Source of the DNA: Pseudomonas sp. UYIF39
GTDB taxonomy: Bacteria; Pseudomonadota; Gammaproteobacteria; Pseudomonadales; Pseudomonadaceae
Assembly (NCBI RefSeq): GCF_029963765.1
Contig: NZ_JALBYU010000007.1
Coordinates: 1 to 64,000, forward strand
Length of the DNA stretch: 64,000 nucleotides
Direction of reading: 5' to 3'
Part shown: piece by piece, positions 19,136 through 27,418 of the stretch
Numbering within the stretch: the first letter of the stretch is position 1
How the letters are laid out: every line of letters starts with the position of its first letter
Position numbers and translations under genes: made by a program
Notes under the pieces: model-generated
Database searches by the model: none
What the model saw: only the letters and a program-made list of their open reading frames with translations
What the model was told of the DNA's origin: nothing

Positions 19136-19742
19136 CAGGATTGAGGTGTCTGGATGCCGCAAAGAGCTCGCGACCGAAGCTTTTCGCGGCGTCCAGGTGC
19201 ACCGCAGGGTCCTGAATTTCCGATTCGAGCAGCAGCTCGGACGTCACCACCCGCGCACCGCAATAATCAAAAATCCCATGGTCAATCTGCGTTTTCATGG
19301 CCTCGGCATAACCGTGCCGGGCGTAGGTTGTAGCGTCAGCACCGCCCACACCGATCAGGTGAACCCGCAGGTGGCCAAGCTTCTTCTCCAGCTTGGCATC
19401 GGCAGTGAAATCAAACGCCCAGCCGTTGGCGAACACCCGATCAATCCAGCCCTTGAGCAGCGCCGGCATCGACCACCAGTAGACCGGATAAACCAGCACC
19501 ACCGCATCGGCGCGGTCTATCCGCGCTTGCTCGGCAACCACATCAGCAGGAGGCGGCGCTTCCCGGTGATGCACCGCCAGATCAGCGACGCTGAACCTCG
19601 GATCGAACCCTTCGGCCGAGAGGTCGGCGATTTCAACGATATGACCGGGATCGTTTAGGGCGATGCCCTGAGCGACTTGCGCAACCAGGCTGTGGGTAAG
19701 CGAACTAGGATCGTGATGAGCCACAACGATAAGCGCGTGCAT
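19092..19742 (-). CDS. NAD(P)H-dependent quinone reductase-like flavoprotein
   Basis: A 216-aa protein of the flavodoxin-like fold 2/NQO1-MdaB family: MHALIVVAHHDPSSLTHSLV at the N terminus binds FMN/FAD phosphate, and VLVYPVYWWSMPALLKGWIDRVF is the conserved central motif. It likely reduces quinones or electrophiles by two electrons in the cytoplasm. The ATG at 19742 gives the correct family start; the longer frame to 19964 runs into the divergent TetR gene. It is divergent from that TetR gene, which probably represses it. Confidence 0.87.
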   Translation of the reverse strand: MHALIVVAHHDPSSLTHSLVAQVAQGIALNDPGHIVEIADLSAEGFDPRFSVADLAVHHREAPPPADVVAEQARIDRADAVVLVYPVYWWSMPALLKGWIDRVFANGWAFDFTADAKLEKKLGHLRVHLIGVGGADATTYARHGYAEAMKTQIDHGIFDYCGARVVTSELLLESEIQDPAVHLDAAKSFGRELFAASRHLNPVSPVDPASPPDARR

Positions 19743-19789
19743 GCTGGAAACTCCTGATTGAGAGCACAAGGCGGACCTTATATACTCTT

Positions 19790-19813
19790 GGTAAGTTACG
19801 ATCGGTAAGTTAC
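19790..19813. promoter_or_regulatory. tandem palindromic operator for the TetR regulator
   Basis: GGTAAGTTAC occurs twice, at 19790-19799 and 19804-19813, 14 bp apart. Each copy contains GTAA-G-TTAC, a perfect 4-bp inverted repeat around one base. The pair sits in the 86-bp gap between the divergent oxidoreductase and TetR genes, overlapping their promoters, exactly where a TetR-family repressor would bind as two dimers. Confidence 0.65.
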
Positions 19814-19828
19814 TTTTGGTACATAGCC

Positions 19829-20509
19829 ATGTCAACCACCGAAATAGACGCGCAAGATTCCACGCCGCAACCGCGACGACGAATGTCCCGGGGGGACCGC
19901 CAACGCCAGTTGCTGGACGTCGCCTGGCAACTCGTTCGGGAAGAAGGTACGGACGCGCTGACATTGGGGCGCCTTGCCGAGCTAGCCGGGATCACCAAAC
20001 CGGTGGTGTACGATCACTTCACGACGCGCCCCGGGCTGTTGGCGGCGCTCTATCAAGACTTCGATGCCCGGCAGACTGCACTGATGGATGCGGCGCTTCA
20101 GGACAGCGAACCGACTTTACCCGGCACCGCCAGGGTGATTGCTTCGTCATACGTCGACTGCGTGCTGCTTCAGGGCAACGAGATTCCCGGCGTCATCGCG
20201 GCACTGGCCAGTTCCCCGGAACTGGAGAACATCAAGCGCGAGTACGAAGCTATTTTCCTGAACAAGTGCCGAACCGCCCTCGCCCCTTTCGCTGGCGCAG
20301 GTGAGATCAAGGCAGCGGGATTGCGGGCGATGCTCGGTGCGGCGGAAGCTTTGTCACACGCCGCCGCAAATGCAGAAATCAGCGCCGTGCAGGCACAGGA
20401 CGAGCTGTACGAAACCATCATCGCAATGGTCGAAAGAAGTGCCCGTGACGACGTTGGAAAAATCGCGGAAACTGACACCAGAAAGATGGATTCGACTAGC
20501 GGTACTTGA
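19829..20509 (+). CDS. TetR-family transcriptional regulator
   Basis: A 226-aa repressor-type regulator. The N-terminal helix-turn-helix is visible as RQRQLLDVAWQLVREEGTDALTLGRLAELAGITKPVVYDHF, followed by an all-helical ligand domain. The first 25 residues are polar and probably disordered. It is divergent from the quinone-reductase-like gene, with paired palindromes between them, so it is likely an autoregulated sensor of a quinone or electrophile. Confidence 0.88.
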   Translation: MSTTEIDAQDSTPQPRRRMSRGDRQRQLLDVAWQLVREEGTDALTLGRLAELAGITKPVVYDHFTTRPGLLAALYQDFDARQTALMDAALQDSEPTLPGTARVIASSYVDCVLLQGNEIPGVIAALASSPELENIKREYEAIFLNKCRTALAPFAGAGEIKAAGLRAMLGAAEALSHAAANAEISAVQAQDELYETIIAMVERSARDDVGKIAETDTRKMDSTSGT

Positions 20510-20534
20510 GCGCCAACCCCCAACTTTCTACGAT
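20506..20534 (+). promoter_or_regulatory. promoter for the downstream small RNA
   Basis: TTGAGC (20506-20511) and TACGAT (20529-20534) are separated by 17 bp, a good housekeeping or sigma-S type promoter. The C before the -10 hexamer (CTACGAT) is a feature favoured by RpoS. The -35 overlaps the TetR stop codon. The predicted RNA start is near 20541. Confidence 0.5.
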
Positions 20535-20540
20535 GATTCT

Positions 20541-20681
20541 ACGCAGCCGCTTGTTTGCTCAAGCCACTGCGTAGGTGGTGAGTGAACTGAACCCCCAACA
20601 AGCTCACCACTTGTTTCATGCGCATCTTGAGCCTCAAGGGCTCTACTTCCTCCCCATCAAAGAGCGTTGAGGCTCTTTTTT
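20541..20681 (+). ncRNA. candidate structured small RNA (RgsA-like?)
   Basis: Three consecutive hairpins follow the promoter: CTACGCAG (20539-20546) with CTGCGTAG (20567-20574); directly abutting, GTGGTGAG (20575-20582) with CTCACCAC (20603-20610); then GAGCCTCAA (20629-20637) with TTGAGGCTC (20667-20675) followed by a T-run, a Rho-independent terminator. There is no good reading frame. Promoter, back-to-back stems and terminator make a small RNA of about 135-140 nt likely. The position after a TetR gene and the possible sigma-S promoter recall the RpoS-dependent RgsA RNA of Pseudomonas, but that identity is from memory and unproven. Confidence 0.55.
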
Positions 20682-20703
20682 AACTGCGCGAAATCCAGAC
20701 ATG

Positions 20704-20742
20704 AAAAAGCCCTTGGCGCGTTGTCCGCACCAAGGGCTTTTT
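20704..20742 (-). terminator. bidirectional Rho-independent terminator
   Basis: AAAAAGCCCTTGG (20704-20716) pairs with CCAAGGGCTTTTT (20730-20742). T-runs exist in both directions. It ends the minus-strand GNAT gene and can also stop transcription from the left. Confidence 0.85.
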
Positions 20743-20761
20743 TTGCGTTGAGTCAAAGCAA

Positions 20762-21484
20762 CTAGACCAACCGCAGTCGAGGTGAAGGAGCTGGTACCGC
20801 CCCTTCACCCAATCGCTCCCGAACAAACTCATTCACCTTGCGCGTCATCTGGTCCAGATGCCGGTCACGCTGTTTTTCCGCATCGTGCATGGCCCGCTTG
20901 CCGTGTTTTTGCAGCAGGTACGTATGAATCTGTCGCACCTCCAGCGAGCTGTAGATCGACGCCACGTCCAGCACGGCCATCAAGCCATCGCTGCCGTGAT
21001 CGCGGGTGTTCATCAGCACCTGAGTCGCGCGCACGCCCACTACCTGAAATCCCATTGCCTCAAAATACGGAACCTTGGCCACCGCGCACGTCAGTTCGGC
21101 ATGCGGGTAACGGCCGACCATTTCCTGCAGCATCCGCCGGGCAATACCTTGGCGCCGATGGCTGGCACTCACCGCCATATACGCAACACCGCATGCATCG
21201 GGATCGTCCTTGACCGGCAGGTACAGCAAGAAGCCGACGACCTTCTCCGGATCGTCTTCATCGGTCGCGACAAGCAATTCCACCGCAATCCCTTTCGCCC
21301 CGTTCAACGCCTCCAGATAGAGGTGAACCTCGTAGCCGATCGCGTACTGGTACACGTTGTACAACAGGTTGCTCGGCGCGATAGCGACCATGCTGATGTC
21401 GGTCAGGTAATCGACCACCATTTGCAGGATCTGGCTATTGATGTGCTCGGGGCACGGGGTTTTGAAATGGGTGATCTGGGGCAT
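20762..21484 (-). CDS. GNAT-family N-acetyltransferase
   Basis: A 240-aa protein with a central GNAT domain. The acetyl-CoA-binding motif is VSASHRRQGIARRMLQEMVGRYP, followed by YFEAMGFQVVGV. The C-terminal 50 residues are rich in Lys, Arg and Glu, probably helical and outside the catalytic fold. The start at 21484 gives MPQITHFKTP; the extension to 21553 is unlikely. The acetyl acceptor is unknown. It is followed by a strong terminator. Confidence 0.8.
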   Translation of the reverse strand: MPQITHFKTPCPEHINSQILQMVVDYLTDISMVAIAPSNLLYNVYQYAIGYEVHLYLEALNGAKGIAVELLVATDEDDPEKVVGFLLYLPVKDDPDACGVAYMAVSASHRRQGIARRMLQEMVGRYPHAELTCAVAKVPYFEAMGFQVVGVRATQVLMNTRDHGSDGLMAVLDVASIYSSLEVRQIHTYLLQKHGKRAMHDAEKQRDRHLDQMTRKVNEFVRERLGEGAVPAPSPRLRLV

Positions 21485-21568
21485 TCGTGGCTCTGACTCT
21501 GGGGCGGGCGTGAAGAATGTGTTTGCGGGCGTGGCTATCATAACCGACGCCACGCGCGCCTGGCCGAG

Positions 21569-22138
21569 TTACCGCTGCGGCGCAACCATCCGAAACCGGA
21601 TATTGATCTTGTCGGAGACGACACCGTCGGCCCATTCACCTTCGCCGATTTTGAAGTCGCTGCGCTTGAGCGTTAACTGGCCATCGAAAATCCCGATAGC
21701 GTTCTCGGACTTCAAAAGCACCGGTACATCCACTACATGCGTGATCCCCCTGAGCGTGAGTTTTCCGGTGATCGAGTAACGGTTGTTACCCAGAGCTTTC
21801 ACTCCGGTCGATTCAAACGTTGCCACCGGGTACGTTGCCGTGTCGAACCAGGCTGGTTTTTTCAGTTCGCTGTTGGCGTCGCTGCTTCCGGCATCGATGC
21901 TGTCGAGCTGGATAGTCAGCGCGGCCCGGCCTGCTGATGGTTTTGCCGTGTCGAAATCAAGCGTGGCATTGAACTTGCCGAACGTGCCGTATACCCGCGA
22001 GGAAAACTGTTTATAGGTGAAGGAGATCGTGCTGGCGGTTTCATTGACCTGCGTGTATTCGACCGCCTGGACACAAGGCAGCGCGCCAAATGCAAGGGCG
22101 GCAACCAGCACGGCGCAGGTCGGGAATCGGTGTTTCAT
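21569..22138 (-). CDS. YceI-family periplasmic protein
   Basis: A 189-aa secreted protein with a signal peptide ending in VQA. The body has the lipocalin-like YceI pattern: TASTISFTYKQF, GTFGKFNATLDFD, ATYPVATFESTGV, YSITGKLTLRGITHVVDVPV. YceI proteins bind amphiphilic isoprenoids or polyisoprenoid quinones in the periplasm. The start at 22138 gives a proper signal peptide. It stands alone on the minus strand. Confidence 0.9.
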   Translation of the reverse strand: MKHRFPTCAVLVAALAFGALPCVQAVEYTQVNETASTISFTYKQFSSRVYGTFGKFNATLDFDTAKPSAGRAALTIQLDSIDAGSSDANSELKKPAWFDTATYPVATFESTGVKALGNNRYSITGKLTLRGITHVVDVPVLLKSENAIGIFDGQLTLKRSDFKIGEGEWADGVVSDKINIRFRMVAPQR

Positions 22139-22343
22139 GGGATTCTCCGGTTGGGCTCCCGTCATGAGCTGAGGCGCCGTACAGGTATGCCAGCGATAGG
22201 TGGACTAAAGCAAACAAACGCCGTTAATTCCACCTGCCGCTCAGACTTCCGACCACCTGTCGGCCCACTCCAATGGCCGCCGGATACGTCCGCTGCCAGG
22301 GTGTTTAATTACTGCCCCAACTCACCGCATCGGGAGACCGGCC

Positions 22344-22694
22344 ATGAAATTCGTCATCATCGGAGGAACCGGGCTGATTGGCAGCAATGTCTGCAAGAAC
22401 CAATCAGTCGTCGGCACCGAACGGATGCTCGAGAGTGGTTATTTCCGGGCCAAGATGGCCCAGGAAAAACTCATCAAGGCATCGGGTGTTCCCTACACCA
22501 TCCTGCGGGCCACGCAGTTCTTCGAGTTCATTGGTGCCATTGCTTACTCAGGTCGCGAGGACGGCAACACCATCCATTTATCGTCCGCCGCGTTGCAACC
22601 GGTGGCCAATGACAAGTCCCTCACACCAGGCGATAACCCCATGGTCCGAGCGACCCGGTTCCAAGACTGGCTGAACACGTCGCATCCCTCTTGA
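22344..22694 (+). pseudogene. collapsed NAD(P)-binding SDR (NmrA-like) remnant
   Basis: An open frame of 116 codons that joins three separated parts of a typical SDR/NmrA-like oxidoreductase of about 250 aa: the nucleotide-binding start FVIIGGTGLIGSNV, the central block VVGTERMLESGYFRAKMAQE and YTILRATQFFEF, and the C-terminal end SLTPGDNPMVRATRFQDWL. About 80 residues are missing after the first block and about 70 after LQPVA. Both losses keep the frame. The fold cannot be complete, so I treat it as a degraded gene, although it has an ATG after GGGAGACC and no stop. The gap from 22139 to 22343 holds nothing I can name. Confidence 0.7.
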
Positions 22695-22695
22695 G

Positions 22696-23379
22696 TCACC
22701 AATGCTGAGCGGCGCTGGACTCTCGCTGCCACGCCCGCTGCGACAGCTTGATGACCTCGGCATCCGAGGTCTGGGTAAAGTCCATGTACCAACGGCTGAT
22801 CGACATCAGCCAGTCGGGGATGAGCGGGCATATCAGCTCGTCCACTTCGCTGCGCAGCGCCTCCGCTGTCTCAATCGGCGCCACCGGCACGGCGACGACA
22901 ATACGAGACGGCGCGTGCACACGCACCGCCTGGATCGCCGCCATCATCGAGGCGCCTGTCGCCAGGCCGTCGTCGATCAGGATTACCACCTGATCCTTGA
23001 GTTGCACAGGCGCGCGCGTTCCCCGGTAAACCTGCTCGCGGCGTAACAGTTCCCGGGTTTCCCGTGCGACCACCTCATCGAACGTGGCCGGGGCAATCGG
23101 GTGAACCCGCAGCACATGTTCATTGAGGATTTGTATGCCGCCGCTGGCGATGGCGCCCATGGCGAACTCTTGATGAGACGGAACACCCAGCTTGCGGACC
23201 AGCATCAGGTCGAGGCGAACCTCCAGGGCAGAGGCCACTTCATAGGCGACCGGAACACCGCCTCGGGGCAAGGCGAGGACGATGACATCGGGTCTGTGCG
23301 CGTATTTGAGTAACGGCTCCACCAGACGTCGACCGGCCGAGGCCCGGTCCTGCAGGAGGGTGGGCGATGAGGGACTCAT
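22696..23379 (-). CDS. phosphoribosyltransferase-domain protein
   Basis: A 227-aa protein with a type I phosphoribosyltransferase fold: the PRPP loop is VVILIDDGLATGASMMAAI, and the N-terminal part has DVIVLALPRGGVPVAYEVASAL and LVRKLGVPSHQEFAMGAIASGG. Proteins of this group are found alone or fused to dienelactone hydrolase-like domains and have no clear biochemical role. It ends 1 bp beyond the SDR remnant on the opposite strand. Confidence 0.85.
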   Translation of the reverse strand: MSPSSPTLLQDRASAGRRLVEPLLKYAHRPDVIVLALPRGGVPVAYEVASALEVRLDLMLVRKLGVPSHQEFAMGAIASGGIQILNEHVLRVHPIAPATFDEVVARETRELLRREQVYRGTRAPVQLKDQVVILIDDGLATGASMMAAIQAVRVHAPSRIVVAVPVAPIETAEALRSEVDELICPLIPDWLMSISRWYMDFTQTSDAEVIKLSQRAWQRESSAAQHW

Positions 23380-23448
23380 TTGAAAACCTCCTCAGACGAT
23401 CACGCCTGTCGGTTCGCATCACACGGTCACTCAGGATTGTCGGTCTGA

Positions 23449-23472
23449 CGGTGGCTGACATCAAGCTCAGCC
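23449..23472. repeat. hairpin upstream of the phosphoribosyltransferase gene
   Basis: GTGGCTGA (about 23449-23456) and TCAGCCAC (about 23465-23472) form an 8-bp stem in the 248-bp gap before the phosphoribosyltransferase gene. It may be an operator or an untranslated-leader structure. I see no gene in 23380-23627. Confidence 0.3.
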
Positions 23473-23627
23473 ACGACGCATGCACGCGCCCGCCGATCGC
23501 ATCGTCGGCGTCAGCGCCAATGACTCAAAAAAAAGCGACCTCCCTGATGCAGGCTTTTATTTACCTGCACAAACAAGGTCGCCCCTGTCAGCGCCGATAA
23601 GCCCTAAGGCTTACATGCGGAATCGGC

Positions 23628-24275
23628 CTAGCATGCGCTCGCTACTGTCCGTGGCGAAATAACGAAGGAGTCCTGTTGTTTCACCCGCTGAGTCAAAACC
23701 AGCATCGTCAGGAAACCCAGTGCAATCAGTACCGGATACGCCATCAACAGTTCGGAAAGGGAGTATTTCCAGGCCAACGGGCGCCCGACCCCCAGCATGG
23801 CCGCATACATCCAGGACACGGCCGACAGCGAGCCGCAGAACAACGCCAGCATCCGTGTGCTGAAGCCAAGATTGAGCAAGGAGCCGGCCTTTTGCAGCGC
23901 GGGCAATACCAGGCGATGCAACAAGAGGCCGTTGTAACTCAGCAACACGACAATAATCACTTTGGCGTGAAGCTTTGGATTCATAAAGTAACTCATACCT
24001 TTTTCCAGGTAATCAATACCGATGACGGCGATGCCGGTCACCCACAACGCTATCAATGCAAAGATGACAGACTTCTGAAGACTTTCCATGTGAGCATTAT
24101 CATGTTCAGTGAATGTTTTTCGTTTTAACAAGTCTCTGACCATCGCAACATCACTGGTTAATACCAAACCAATAGCCACACAACACGATACTAAATGAAC
24201 GTAAATAACGCCCAGTCGCAAAAACTCCATAAACTCTTTATTTTCGAGCAGGCTCATAATTGTATTTATCGCCAC
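23628..24275 (-). CDS. multi-pass membrane protein of unknown function
   Basis: A 215-aa protein with about five to six hydrophobic helices, for example GVIYVHLVSCCVAIGLVLTS, VIFALIALWVTGIAVIGI and VIIVVLLSYNGLLLHRLV. Conserved-looking His and Lys residues lie at helix ends (YVHLV, KLHAKVI), which could suit heme or metal binding, but I do not recognise the family with certainty. The start is GTG at 24275, preceded by GGTGGAG. It has lower GC than its neighbours and is followed by a long AT-rich gap, which suggests acquired DNA. Confidence 0.7.
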   Translation of the reverse strand: MAINTIMSLLENKEFMEFLRLGVIYVHLVSCCVAIGLVLTSDVAMVRDLLKRKTFTEHDNAHMESLQKSVIFALIALWVTGIAVIGIDYLEKGMSYFMNPKLHAKVIIVVLLSYNGLLLHRLVLPALQKAGSLLNLGFSTRMLALFCGSLSAVSWMYAAMLGVGRPLAWKYSLSELLMAYPVLIALGFLTMLVLTQRVKQQDSFVISPRTVASAC

Positions 24276-24832
24276 GGTACTTTCTCCACCTTGTTCGATA
24301 GTACAGATCGGTATTTAACAGGGCCTTCAACTCTTCGAAACCCTGCGCGATCTTACTTTTATAAGATATGCCAACTCATAGACCTGGCACTGCTTAGCCC
24401 ATTGATTTGTCCGGCAAATCAATGACCGGCTTATTATTGCCTCCTGAATTTCAGATAAAAAATCCCCATTAGCATTCAATGCACATGAGGTTTATTTTCC
24501 ACTTCTTTTCTGCGGCTGCAGGAGCAGGTCTTGAGTGACGTGCTGCAGGATCAGAGGCCAGGGATCCTGGAATGTTCATTTTTTGAGCACACTACCGACA
24601 AACGGTGGTTATTATTAAAGATGATCGCGCCGCAGTAACTCGTGCACTTCCCCGAAACGCCCATGGTAACTAGCCTGGTGAATGACATAAGCATAAAACA
24701 GTGTTTATTGGATCCATGAGTTGTGAATACACTCACAACATGTGCAATAGCGATCCACTCTCATTTATGACTGACACACCAACTAAATAGTCATACCTTT
24801 GTCTTGAAAAACACACTGACTTTATCGAGCGT
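24276..24832. other. AT-rich intergenic region without a gene
   Basis: About 560 bp with markedly low GC for this genome. I find no supported coding frame: the longest candidate (24551-24736, minus) lacks a ribosome site and resembles nothing. It may hold the promoter of the membrane-protein gene and remnants of transferred DNA. Confidence 0.5.
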
Positions 24833-24862
24833 CCGGACAGCAAGTTGATGTCAACTGTCCGG
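24833..24862. terminator. inverted repeat after the sensor-kinase gene
   Basis: CCGGACAG (24833-24840) and CTGTCCGG (24855-24862) form an 8-bp stem with a smaller inner stem (AGTTGA/TCAACT). It lies 9 bp beyond the end of the minus-strand histidine kinase gene, so it is a probable terminator, although no T-run follows. Confidence 0.45.
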
Positions 24863-24870
24863 CACCGCCC

Positions 24871-26214
24871 TCAGCCTTCGAGAGTCGACGCGAGCGAAAA
24901 CCAGACGCAGACTTCGAATCCTTCCGTTCGACCTGTCGCCGGCGACACCAGCCGTATTCTCGCGTTGACGCCCTGCACAATGGTTTTGGCAATCGCCAAC
25001 CCCAACCCTGAACCGCTGATTTCGCTGTTACCCCGCACAAAGCGCTCGGTAAGGCGCTGCAACACCGGCTCGGGCACCGCCGGGCCACCATTGACCACCC
25101 GCAGCAGCGCCTGGTCGGTGAGGCTGACTTCGACCGGTTGATCTGCGGCGCCATACTTGAGCGCATTCTCGATCAGGTTACGCAACAGGATGGCGAAGGC
25201 GTCCGGATCAATTGTCGAGTACACGCTCGTCTGGGTTGGCAGGTGCAACTCGATCCGGTGCCCACTGTTGTGGTTCCACTCATCTACCACATGGGCCAGC
25301 AACGGAATGAGGTCCTGGGGCGTTTCGGACAACAGCCCACCCCCCTCGGCCTTGGCCAACTGCATGAGTTTTTCCGAGAGCCGCGTCAGTTCGCGCAACG
25401 AGGTTTCGATTTTAGCCGCGCGTAACCGCAACGGGCCTTCGGGCGCTTCGTGACGCAAACGCTGGATCTGCGCCAGGGTCGCGGCCAGTGGCGTGCGCAG
25501 TTCATGGGCGCTGTTGGCAGTAAAGCTGCGCTCGGTCTCCAAGGCCTTGCGCAAGCGCTCCAGCAGATGATTGACCGCCTCGGCCAGTGGAGCGATTTCC
25601 GCCGGCAATCGCGCCACGTTGATCGGCGACAGATCACCCACGCCGCGAGCCTCCACGGCACGACGATAGGCCAATACACTGCGCAGGCTGATGCGCACAA
25701 ACATCCAGGTGCCAAACAGGCTGATGGGAATCAACGCCAATAACGGCAACAACAAGGCAAGCAAAGCTTCGCGGGCGGCTTCACGGCGATGTTCCAGAGG
25801 TTCGGCGATTTCGATGAACACCGTCTCACGCAGCGCACTGGCGCCGTACAGACGGTATTTTTTAGTGGTTGAAAAGCCCTCGGCCGGTTGTTGGTTGAAG
25901 ATCTTCGGGTTGGCGTCGTGGGACTGCATCAGGATCTCGCCCTTGGCATCGCGTACCAGATACGTCAGGTATTCCTTGTGCATTTTCAGGGTGGCGACAT
26001 GTTGTGCCTCACGGGGGGGTTCCCGGTTGCTGATTTCCAGCACGGCCAGGGGCAGGATGCGCTGGGCGGTCTCTTCCAGCGCGCTGTCGAACGCCTCGTT
26101 CAATTCATGTTGCACCACCAGCCAAGCGCCGACGGTCGCCGCCAGCCACAGCAAGGTCGTGCCCAACGTCAATCCCAGGCCGAGACGTTTTTGCAGGCTT
26201 GATGACGGCTTCAT
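24871..26214 (-). CDS. sensor histidine kinase (QseC/PmrB-like)
   Basis: A 447-aa inner-membrane kinase. Helix 1 is near residues 13-31, a periplasmic sensor domain follows, helix 2 is near 158-178, then a HAMP segment. The dimerisation/phosphorylation motif is SAHELRTPLAATLAQIQRL, and the ATP-binding part has NLIENALKYG and GSGLGLAIAKTI. It overlaps the response-regulator gene by 4 bp. The pair is divergent from the PepSY/flavoprotein operon at 27003 and probably controls it, perhaps in response to metal or redox state. Confidence 0.9.
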   Translation of the reverse strand: MKPSSSLQKRLGLGLTLGTTLLWLAATVGAWLVVQHELNEAFDSALEETAQRILPLAVLEISNREPPREAQHVATLKMHKEYLTYLVRDAKGEILMQSHDANPKIFNQQPAEGFSTTKKYRLYGASALRETVFIEIAEPLEHRREAAREALLALLLPLLALIPISLFGTWMFVRISLRSVLAYRRAVEARGVGDLSPINVARLPAEIAPLAEAVNHLLERLRKALETERSFTANSAHELRTPLAATLAQIQRLRHEAPEGPLRLRAAKIETSLRELTRLSEKLMQLAKAEGGGLLSETPQDLIPLLAHVVDEWNHNSGHRIELHLPTQTSVYSTIDPDAFAILLRNLIENALKYGAADQPVEVSLTDQALLRVVNGGPAVPEPVLQRLTERFVRGNSEISGSGLGLAIAKTIVQGVNARIRLVSPATGRTEGFEVCVWFSLASTLEG

Positions 26215-26870
26215 GCGGACATCAACCGATAGCCCATGCCGCGCACGGTTTCAATCAGGTCGCGCCCGAGTTTTTTACGCAGCCGGCTGATATAGACCTC
26301 GATGGTATTGCTCTCGATTTCGGCGCCGAAGGCATACAGCCGTTCTTCTAGCTGCGACTTGGACAACAGCGCGCTGGGGCGCTGCACAAACGCCTCGAAC
26401 AGCGCCCACTCCCGCGCCGTGAGGTCCACCGTCGCGCCGGCCCGCTGCACCGTGCGGGCACTCATGTCGACCTGCAAATCACCGAGTTTGATCTGTGGAT
26501 TGGGGTTGCCGCTATAACGCCGGGCCACCGCAGCCACACGAGCGGAGAGCTCAAACAGGTCGAACGGTTTGACCAGGTAGTCGTCGGCGCCCGCGTTGAG
26601 GCCAGCGATGCGATCGGAAATCTGATCCTGGGCAGTCAGGATAATCACCGGGGTCACGTCCCCTGCCGAGCGTTGCTGACGCAAAAAATCCAGCCCGCGA
26701 CCGTCCGGGAGCATCAGGTCCAGCAGGATCAGGTCGTAAGGCGTGGTGCGTACGCTGTTGCGCGCATGGTCCAGACGCTGCACCCAATCGACTGCGTGGC
26801 CGTCATCGGCGATCTGTTCGCGCACCGCTTCCCCCAAGCCTGGAGCGTCCTCGACCAATAAAACCCGCAT
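26211..26870 (-). CDS. OmpR-family response regulator (QseB/PmrA-like)
   Basis: A 219-aa regulator: the receiver domain has the phosphoacceptor Asp in DLILLDLMLPDGRGLDFL, with the ILTAQD switch region and KPFDLFEL. The winged helix domain ends YISRLRKKLGRDLIETVRGMGYRL. The ATG at 26870 (MRVLLVEDAPGLGEA) is the family start. It is first in the operon and translationally coupled to the kinase. Confidence 0.9.
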   Translation of the reverse strand: MRVLLVEDAPGLGEAVREQIADDGHAVDWVQRLDHARNSVRTTPYDLILLDLMLPDGRGLDFLRQQRSAGDVTPVIILTAQDQISDRIAGLNAGADDYLVKPFDLFELSARVAAVARRYSGNPNPQIKLGDLQVDMSARTVQRAGATVDLTAREWALFEAFVQRPSALLSKSQLEERLYAFGAEIESNTIEVYISRLRKKLGRDLIETVRGMGYRLMSA

Positions 26871-26923
26871 CTGGCACCTCCTGTGATGGTTGTCGTGCAG
26901 CACCTTAATTGCCTTACCTGACG

Positions 26924-26939
26924 TGAATCTGAAGATTCA
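26924..26939. promoter_or_regulatory. palindrome in the divergent promoter region
   Basis: TGAATCTGAAGATTCA has perfect 6-bp arms (TGAATC/GATTCA) around four bases. It lies between the response-regulator gene and the PepSY operon, 64 bp before the ATG at 27003, where a regulator of both units would bind. Response regulators of this family usually use direct half-sites, so the protein bound here may be another one. Confidence 0.4.
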
Positions 26940-27002
26940 GCTGGTTGTCAGGAATGCACCTTAGGGTATGCCACAGATGCCGACCTCGGCAGGAGACAGT
27001 TC

Positions 27003-27326
27003 ATGAAATCAGGTTTTATTGCCAATGCCGCGCTGTTGAGCCTGCTGCTCAGCGGTTACGCCCTGGCCGATGACGACTGCAGCGACCCGGTGAGCGACTG
27101 GCAACCGCGCGAAACCTTGCGTCAGCAGGTCGAGCGGCAATACGGCTGGAGCGTGCAACGCATCAAGGTCGACGACGGTTGTTACGAGCTCAAGGGGTTG
27201 GACCGCAAAGGCAATGCCATCGAAGCCAGCTATTCACCGGCATCGCTGCGCCTGCACACACTCGAGATCCATTTCCGGGACGACGGCGATGCCAGGGACT
27301 ACCTCGGCAGCCCGCTCACCGAATGA
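27003..27326 (+). CDS. small periplasmic PepSY-domain protein
   Basis: A 107-aa secreted protein: signal peptide cut after ALA near residue 22, then one PepSY-like domain (LRQQVERQYGWSVQRIKVDDGCYELKGLDRKGN). The two Cys residues of the mature protein, Cys26 and Cys59, could form a disulfide. It opens an operon with a DUF2271 protein, a membrane flavoreductase and ApbE, and is likely an accessory of that electron-transfer chain. Confidence 0.82.
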   Translation: MKSGFIANAALLSLLLSGYALADDDCSDPVSDWQPRETLRQQVERQYGWSVQRIKVDDGCYELKGLDRKGNAIEASYSPASLRLHTLEIHFRDDGDARDYLGSPLTE

Positions 27327-27418
27327 CGCCTCACCTGTCGATGAATTTTTCCTGCGCTTCAGGTTGCTGTCAGCAAGCAGGTCCAGGCTCTCGACCTAAC
27401 GATCAAAAGGACACCGCC

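Noticed and set aside
27179..27418. Upstream extension of the DUF2271 protein
   Set aside because: It overlaps the PepSY gene in another frame and would bury the signal peptide.
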